A stretch of DNA of 64,000 bases, taken from positions 2,356,001-2,420,000 of the forward strand of contig JAHQIY010000006.1 in NCBI GenBank assembly GCA_019054805.1, read 5' to 3'. The notes beneath the pieces were generated by a model. That model made no database searches, was not told where the DNA came from, and saw only the letters and a program-made list of their open reading frames with translations. Position 1 is the first letter of the stretch. Each line of letters starts with the position of its first letter. The translations under genes and the position numbers were made by a program. Below are positions 57,915 through 64,000 of the stretch, piece by piece. Origin of the DNA: Brachionus manjavacas (Eukaryota; Rotifera; Eurotatoria; Ploima; Brachionidae).

Positions 57915-60029
57915 AGATTAATAGACAAATATTCAAGAATTGACCATGTACTCGTAAATGAAAACCTTACAAAAAATTGCATACAAGCAAATATACTGAA
58001 CAATCTTGAGCATACCAACAATACAAGTGACTATTACGCAATTGAATTTGAAATTGAACATAATCTGAATCCAGAAAATGAATGCAATAATATTGACTTA
58101 AGAAAAAAACCAAAATGGAATGAGTTGCCTTTTAGAGTTGAATATGAGAAGAGATTGTCTGAAAGACTGTACGAACTGGATACAGCGAGTTTTGCCAAAA
58201 TCAATAAAGAAAATTCTTTAACAATACTAAGTGAACTTATCAATGAGCTGAATCAAAGTATGATACGCTCTATCACTGATACTCAGCAATTTGATACCAA
58301 CTTAATATATAATAGACACCTAAAATGTAAGAAATGGTGGGATATCGAGCTTCAAAATATGAGAAAGGAAATTAAAAATACTTATAGAAATCTACAAAAA
58401 GTGGAACATGGACATAACAAAGACAACCTCAAAGAACAACTAAAAAAACAAAAAAAATTGTACCGAAAAAAACAGCGACAGAACAAGATAACATGTATGA
58501 CCAAATGGACAAGAAGCCTAAATAACTTGTATTACTCACATAAAGAAAGGTTTTGGGAAGAATTGAAACGAAGGCGATCGAATGGCTGTATTGTAAACAT
58601 TGGAATTGAATCTCTTACTGAAAATTTCAAAAATCTTTTTACAACAAAAAATTCAACAAAACCAGAGAACGATGAACAAATTCAGGAAAAATTAAATAAT
58701 TACACAAATCTAATCGAGAAACAAATTGGCAAAGGCGAAATCGAAGTAAATGTGCAGACAATAAAAAATATAATCGAAAATTTGCCTAATGGAAAATCCT
58801 GCGGATTCTCAGAAGTGAATAATGAAATGCTCAAATATGGACCAACTGACCAACTTGCTTCCTTAATTGCATTTATATTCAAAAAAATGTTGGAATACAA
58901 CGTTATTCCCTACTTTTTCAACATTGGAAAAATAATCCCAGTATTAAAAAAAGAGAACGAAAGCGACTCAGATATTAACAACGTTAGACCTATAACAATC
59001 TCCGACCCACTGGCAAACATTTTTGAAAAATACATCCTAGAGAGATTGAAACATACGTACAAAGACTGTGAGACACAATTTGGCTTCAAATCAAACAGCT
59101 CAACAAATCATGCTGTGTATGTACTTGATGAAACAATCAAACATTATAAACTGAAAAATAAGCAAATTTTCATCTGTGCAATTGATGCGAGCAAAGCCTT
59201 TGATAAAGTCAACAGAGTCAAACTAATGCACTCACTTATTGGTAAAGAAATATGGATGCTTTTAAAAAAATATTATGAAAACTCAATTAAATTTAATCCT
59301 CAAAAAACACAAATAATGGGAATAAACAGTAAGAAAGAGGTAAAATGTACGCTCTGTAATAAAGAGATTGAGTGGGTAAAAAGCCTAAAATACTTAGGTG
59401 TTACCGTTACACAAAATAATAAAAGTAACACTCATATACAAGAGAGAATGCTCGCAACTTGGAGATCATACTCCGCCCTGAAGTCTGAAATTGAAATCGA
59501 AGGTGAAGACCTAGACCAAAAGATAAAAAGTCAATTATTTAGAACCCTAATTAGACCAATTATGTACTATGGCCTAGAAAATTGCTATATAAACAAAAGT
59601 GAGACAAAAAAATTACAAACTTTGGAGGGCATGATTATAAAAAGGATGATTGGAGTTAAAAAAAGAACCCACACAACTAACTTACTCTATGCATTGGGCA
59701 TTGAACCGGTTGATTTGAAAATAAAAAAAATCAAGTCTTCATTTGTGAAACGACTATTGCAAAACGACTACACGACTGGACTCCTGCAATCGATTGAGAA
59801 TAAAGAATTCGACGAGAATAATTTTAAAAATAAATTTCTAAACGGAATAAAAGGGATCTTAAAAACCCAGGATAAGTTAGATATTGGAAAAATAAATGAA
59901 AAAATTAGAGAAATAGATGGTGAAAAAAAAATAATGTCCAAGAATGGTATAAGTGAATCATTTGCAATGATGAACAACAACGATCAAAATGGGTTTACAC
60001 TTCTCAACCTACTTATAAAGGCATTCTAA
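57915..60029 (+). pseudogene. LINE endonuclease-RT ORF lacking boxes B and C
   Basis: Open without a stop from 57915 (ATG 58125) to TAA 60029. It begins with the end of an APE-type endonuclease (RIDHVLVNENL, then SDYYAIEFE at 58026). An RT follows: NGKSCGFSEVNNEMLK, IGKIIPVLKKENESD, RPITISDPLANIFEKYI, TQFGFKSNSSTNHAVY and IDASKAFDKVNRVKLMHSLI (box A). At about 59288 it jumps in frame to FNPQKTQIMG, which normally lies after the catalytic YADD. So the GxPQG (box B) and YADD (box C) blocks are missing while the frame stays intact. The C-terminal part has YLGVTVTQN and LIRPIMYYGLE. The encoded enzyme cannot polymerise DNA. The uninterrupted frame of 705 codons suggests a recent deletion or insertion. 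Confidence 0.85.
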
Positions 60030-60291
60030 AAAAAAAAAAAAAAAAAAAAAAGAATGAATAATTGATTAAAAGATTAAAATATTTTATACTTTTATGTTTA
60101 TTATGCAAAAATTAAAACTTGTATGTACAATCTATAAATTATTCTTTTAATTGAAACTAATTTAGCTTTTCATTTTTATTTACAAAATTGTATCATTATT
60201 TGTTGTCTTAAATTTTACTTTTTACATTTTTAATTTTTATACATCGCCAGAATTGGCGCAAAATGAAATAAATAATAATAATAATAATAAA
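57915..60291 (+). mobile_element. LINE with hairpin tail, catalytic core deleted
   Basis: 5'-truncated within the endonuclease and ending after a 3' UTR in CGCCAGAATTGGCG (a perfect-stem hairpin) plus AAATAAATAATAATAATAA. An A-run of about 24 bases directly follows the ORF's stop, before the UTR. Left AGACAAATATTCAAG (57923) and right AGACAATATTTCAAA (60293) are similar and might be a diverged target duplication. Confidence 0.78.
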
Positions 60292-60390
60292 AGACAATAT
60301 TTCAAATTATTATTTTCGAGATTTTACTTGTCGAGATTTTTGACTTTCGAGATTTTTTTTTTCGATATTATGTCACTCGTCCATAGATTA

Positions 60391-61401
60391 AAAATATATA
60401 TTAAAATATATATACATATATTTATCAATTATATATCATATAATAATATATTTTATCATAAGATATTTTATTTTAAATTTAATTTAATAAAATTTGATTA
60501 ATTTTTTCCTATCAAAGTCAAATTTTAAAATTATTTAAAGAAATAAAAATACTTCATTAATAAAGGTTTGCATGCTTTTTTAACATAGCTAAAGATTTGA
60601 TTAAAATTAATCGAAAATAATATAAAAAGTAAAAACATGATCAAATTCTATCGAAAATTTGTCTTTATGTACAATGTAAATTATTTTTTCTAAAAACTAA
60701 AGCTAATTAAAATGAATCTTTGAGATATTAATTGGTAGTAGAAGAAGTATACTGCAATATAAGAATGATGCTGATAAAAGCGCATGATTCCGATTAGCCA
60801 TAAAAATGTTACCCTTTTTGTTATCCTAGTGGATAATATGGCAGGCGCTCATCTCTTATTCCAGTACTTTTTTGAACAACGGCACTGAGGTTTTTGCATC
60901 GAATTGACTTTTAACAACGCATTAATACCCGGTTGAAACCTGCTCCATATTTTTGATGAAGGAGGTTTAAACATGCGTTCTATACTAAAGGCTATTGCTC
61001 CCTCAAATTTTAATTAAATAATTGAAAAAAAATTAAAACTTTAAAAATCTTCTTGCTCTGTTTAATAAGATTAAAAACTTATTATTTAAATTCAGTATTA
61101 TGAATTTAAATAATAAATTTGAATTTTAAAAGTAAGCTCTAAAAAAGTTAAAGATTTCTTGAACGTTTTCTTCTTTTTTAAGTCTTACAAAAGGGACAAA
61201 GGAATGTTTTTCACTGTTTTTTACTCAAATTGAGTTAACATGTTTACAGTGAATATTTTAAAGATTACACGGCTCTAATAATTGTCGTGAACAAATATAT
61301 CTTCATCTACTGCACTGTACCGCACGAACCCAAGCTTTTATGAATTTTAAAAATTCGATAGAACAAAAAAGATACAGTACCGATTTGACAAGTGGATTTC
61401 T
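60391..61401. other. AT-rich gap, little content
   Basis: A patch at 60760-61010 is less AT-rich and may be an old repeat, but no motif, gene or RNA was recognised. Confidence 0.45.
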
Positions 61402-62231
61402 GGTAATTTTACGTAAATTTACGTAAAAATTGGTAAAAATAAAAATGCAAAAAAAAGTCCGATTTTTTGAATTTTTTATTATTTTCTAATAAGTTTTTAA
61501 AAAATTAGTTTCTATTTATTAACCAAAAGTTACTTTTTTTGCTAATTTTACGTAAATTTATATAAAAAAAGGTAAAATATGGTAAAAAAAAGTAACTTTT
61601 GAAAGAAAACTAATTAATTTTAATTTTTCTAATAAACTAGCAGTCCAACCAACCGTCATTTTTGTCTATCACTTTATCAACTACCTATATACTAAAAATA
61701 ACATACATTAAATCTTTTAAAATTTTAAGAATTATTTACTTTTTTTAATTGACTTTTAATTAATTGATGTAATTATTACATTTAGTAATTGTAAAATTTC
61801 TTTGAAATTATGTAATATAATATTATGCTTTTTTTTTTAAACTTGGATTTAAGGAAAATTAAAGAAATATGTGCCAAAAGATTCAGCGTTTGATCTGGCC
61901 TGGGATTGAGCGAGAGATAACCTTAAAAACGCAAGGTCAAAGTCAATCAAGCCAAATAAATCAAATGATTAAAATATGCTATAAATTTATAATATTCTTT
62001 TTGTCTCGATATTTTTTTCAATAGTTACTTTTTTTACCATATTTTAAATTTTTTTACAAAAATTTACGTAAAAATTAGTAAAAAAAGTAACTTTAGGTAA
62101 AATTTAATTTAATAAATAGAAACTAATTTTTTCAAAATTTATTAGAAAATAATAAAAATTAAATAAATCTGTCTTTTTTTTGGCATTTTCATTTTTACCA
62201 ATTTTTACGTAAATTTACGTAAATTTTTTCC
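61402..62231. repeat. Element with ~200-bp terminal inverted repeats
   Basis: 61402-61600 and 62024-62231 are inverted copies with high identity. Each starts with tandem TTTACGTAAATTTACGTAAA words and runs through GGTAAAAAT, TTATTATTTTCTAATAA and TTAGTTTCTATTTATTAA to GGTAAAAAAAGTAAC. The 420-bp centre has no protein. No target duplication could be recognised. A foldback or long-TIR MITE. Confidence 0.82.
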
Positions 62232-62289
62232 TATTTTCAAAAATCTTGCAAAAAGTTTTTGACCAGTTTATATCAATTCTGTTAAAAAT

Positions 62290-63250
62290 ACACCATTCAT
62301 TTAAATTTTTTGTTGTAACATTTAATTTTATCAAAGCTGTTACAACGTCTCATTCAAAGATACTCATTGTTGTATCATCTGCCAACATTTTGATGCTTAA
62401 ATTTTTAAATATAAATGGTTAGAAATTTCACTGTCATTTTTAACTATCTAAGATCAATTTTCAAAATAGTTTGAAAGAAGAAGCAAGGAAGAATTATCAA
62501 AACCATAGTGAAAAAGTTTTAAAAGTAATAAATTGAATCAATAACATCAAATGCTTTCCTAAAGTCAATTTCCTTTATCTTTATTTATTTCGTTATTATA
62601 TTCATGGATAACTGTTTGACAATAATGTCCGTTTCTAAAACCATGTTGTCGATTGAATAAAATCTTATTCGATTCGATATATTACGATATCTGTTTTGCC
62701 AAAAGCATTTCAAATATTTTTGCAATTGGTGATAGGATTGATATCCCCCGATATATCTGATCTGTCACATTTATTTTTAAATAAAGGATTAACAATATAA
62801 ATTTTCCAGTCTACTGGTATTTTAAAAAAATAAACAATAATTATTAAAGAGCTCATTTAATAATGGAACAAAAAATTCGTTAAGATTTTGAATAATAAAT
62901 AATAATATTTTGGTCTGAATTCCGAAAAATCCAGGGGAGCTTGATAAAAGGAGTTGGTTCAGCCTAAACAGCCTTTTTAATTTCATTCAAAGAGAATTCA
63001 CAAAATGAAAATCCCGGAGTTAAAAGATTTTGATTGAATTTTAATTCTCTAAAAGTATCAAATATATATTTGGCTGATTCACTTTCACTGGACAAAGAGG
63101 AAGTTTCAATAGAAGCAAAGCAACTTTTAAACATTTCTACTTGATCAACAGTAGTAGAGGCTTTTTTAACATCCCAACCGATTCTTTTTGCTAAATTTTG
63201 CCTATTTAAATAAAAATTCGAGCTTATAAAATTAAATTGCAAAAGTGTTG
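62290..63250 (-). pseudogene. Decayed LINE reverse transcriptase
   Basis: Read from about 63250 down: an open 92-codon part (63242-62964) ending FCEFSLNEIKKAV. Scattered boxes follow: VDWKIYIVNPLFKNKC at about 62800; RQHGFRNGHYCQT at about 62640 and DFRKAFDVIDS at about 62560, both in broken frames; MLADDTT (box C) at about 62390. Many stops. The boxes have the usual order, so this is one degraded LINE of a family different from the others in the window. Confidence 0.7.
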
Positions 63251-63752
63251 AGTTGATTGCTTATCACTCAAAATCACACTCAAAGTGAGCCTAATTTGAA
63301 TGAAAATGTCTGGTCTGAATATACTTCACTGACATTGGTTTTTGGCACAATAGTAAATACTAAATTAGAAAACTAATTATTTAAGTTAATTTTTTTGTGG
63401 AAAATATGGATTTTATTTTTTTAACAAAAAGCAATCAATTTCAACAGAAACTAATTATTTTTAAAGTAGGGGTAATTAACAGTCATATTATTATTCATTT
63501 ATTAAACGAGAAAAAAATAAACAAATTTATTTAAAAAATTTTTAGTTTCATTTATTTCTGTAAAGAAGTTTTCATTCATTATTTTTTAACTAAATTGAAA
63601 AGTTTTTTTTCTAAATTGACCATCTGGACTCATATAACTTTTATGTGAACTCATGATTAAAATATTTTTATCCTTATGGTCAAAAATTAAAATTAAATTT
63701 TTTTTTAATTCAGTTCAAAATTGATTGAATTAAACAATTTCACTGAATTATT
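63251..63752. other. AT-rich gap before the channel gene
   Basis: No feature recognised; likely the 3' flank of the DEG/ENaC gene. Confidence 0.45.
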
Positions 63753-64000
63753 TTAATTGTTTTGAAACTTTAATTTCAGTAATTTTTTTTGATTCTTGTA
63801 TTTAGCATAAGCTCTGATCAAATTTATAATCATCTCCACTATTTCTGCAAAGCTCAAAAAACTGGCTCCCATGAATAAACCAAATTGTCCACCCATTAAA
63901 CCCAAAAGTGTTTCAAAATTCAATGCTGGCGATTCTTGAATAAAAGTATATCGTAGTTCATCGTAGAAAATTGAAATCATAGCGACTGAGGAAACGAAAT
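63753..64000 (-). CDS. DEG/ENaC sodium channel, C-terminal end (partial)
   Basis: The minus-strand frame enters from beyond the right edge (open up to 64000) and ends at a stop at 63755-63753. It reads IFYDELRYTFIQESPA, then LLGLMGGQFGLFMGASFLSFAEIVEM, which is the end of the extracellular domain and the second membrane segment of amiloride-sensitive sodium channels. That part includes the G-x-S selectivity tract (GAS) and the conserved GGQFGLFxG. A short basic cytoplasmic tail follows. Proteins of this family form trimeric Na+ channels gated by acid, peptides or force. The subfamily cannot be told from the fragment. The ATG at 63980 is internal. Confidence 0.88.
   Translation of the reverse strand, partial: FVSSVAMISIFYDELRYTFIQESPALNFETLLGLMGGQFGLFMGASFLSFAEIVEMIINLIRAYAKYKNQKKLLKLKFQNN

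Larger units (their letters stand above)
57489..60382. mobile_element. DNA element with 8-bp duplication, host of a LINE
   Basis: Flanked by ATAGATTA at 57481-57488 and 60383-60390. Ends CGGGGAACGGACAT and, inward from the right, GGACGAGTGACAT are inverted. Both ends are followed by repeated TCGAAAAAAAAAA and ATCTCGA words in matching inverted order (57500-57545 and 60305-60372). Without the LINE (about 57915-60291) the element would be about 520 bp and would hold the 99-codon frame 57554-57853. Superfamily uncertain: the 8-bp duplication suits hAT or MULE, but the terminal sequence is not one I recognise. Confidence 0.75.

Noticed and set aside
1..64000. tRNA, rRNA and snRNA genes
   Set aside because: Looked for B-box-like GGTTCGAATCC and rRNA-like GC-rich stretches by eye and found none convincing; a covariance-model search would be needed to exclude them.

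Overview
The window looks like a piece of a very AT-rich, intron-bearing invertebrate genome. Exons are clearly richer in G and C than the flanking DNA, introns are often only 45-65 bases long with plain GT..AG ends, and most non-coding sequence is A/T homopolymer-like. The host genes (TRIM37, OSBP, GOSR1, a RAB35-like GTPase, a CYP46-like P450, an arrestin-domain protein, an ASPDH-like dehydrogenase, a rhodopsin-family receptor, an ADAM-type metalloprotease, a DEG/ENaC channel) are animal genes. A rotifer such as a monogonont (Brachionus-like) would fit the composition and gene style, but that is inference; no species marker was seen.

Layout. 1-5.2 kb: TRIM37 on the + strand, with a possible first exon of a divergent gene at the left edge. 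6.3-15.3 kb: transposon territory, with a decayed LINE end, a complete but dead Mutator-like DNA transposon with terminal repeats and target duplication, jockey-like and CR1-like LINEs nested in each other, and a small foldback element. 15.6-20.6 kb: an arrestin-domain gene (+) and a P450 (-). 20.8-25.7 kb: two pogo/Tigger-type elements, each interrupted by a retroelement, then a foldback element interrupted by a strikingly GC-rich hAT-like MITE. 26.4-27.4 kb: ASPDH-like gene. 27.4-31.2 kb: almost empty AT-rich DNA. 31.2-31.7 kb: a lysine/serine-rich orphan ORF. 32.5-37.4 kb: OSBP. 38.8-41.4 kb: RAB35-like and GOSR1, same strand, 0.38 kb apart. 43.2-45.9 kb: a nest of CR1 and jockey-type LINE fragments with readable insertion order. 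46.4-48.2 kb: a single-exon GPCR and an inverted partial copy of its 3' end. 49.1-55.9 kb: a multi-exon ADAM-like protease with a hAT MITE in its largest intron. 57-63.3 kb: a decayed KRBA2/Ginger-like integrase end, a DNA element with 8-bp target duplication that carries an orphan ORF and a LINE whose reverse transcriptase lost its catalytic core, a long-inverted-repeat element, and another decayed LINE. 63.75-64 kb: C-terminal end of a DEG/ENaC channel.

The host genes do not form one pathway, although OSBP, RAB35 and GOSR1 all act in membrane traffic and lipid transfer. Splice structures given here were inferred by eye from reading frame, splice consensus and remembered family alignments, without transcript data. 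Several mobile elements were delimited exactly by matching terminal inverted repeats and target-site duplications.
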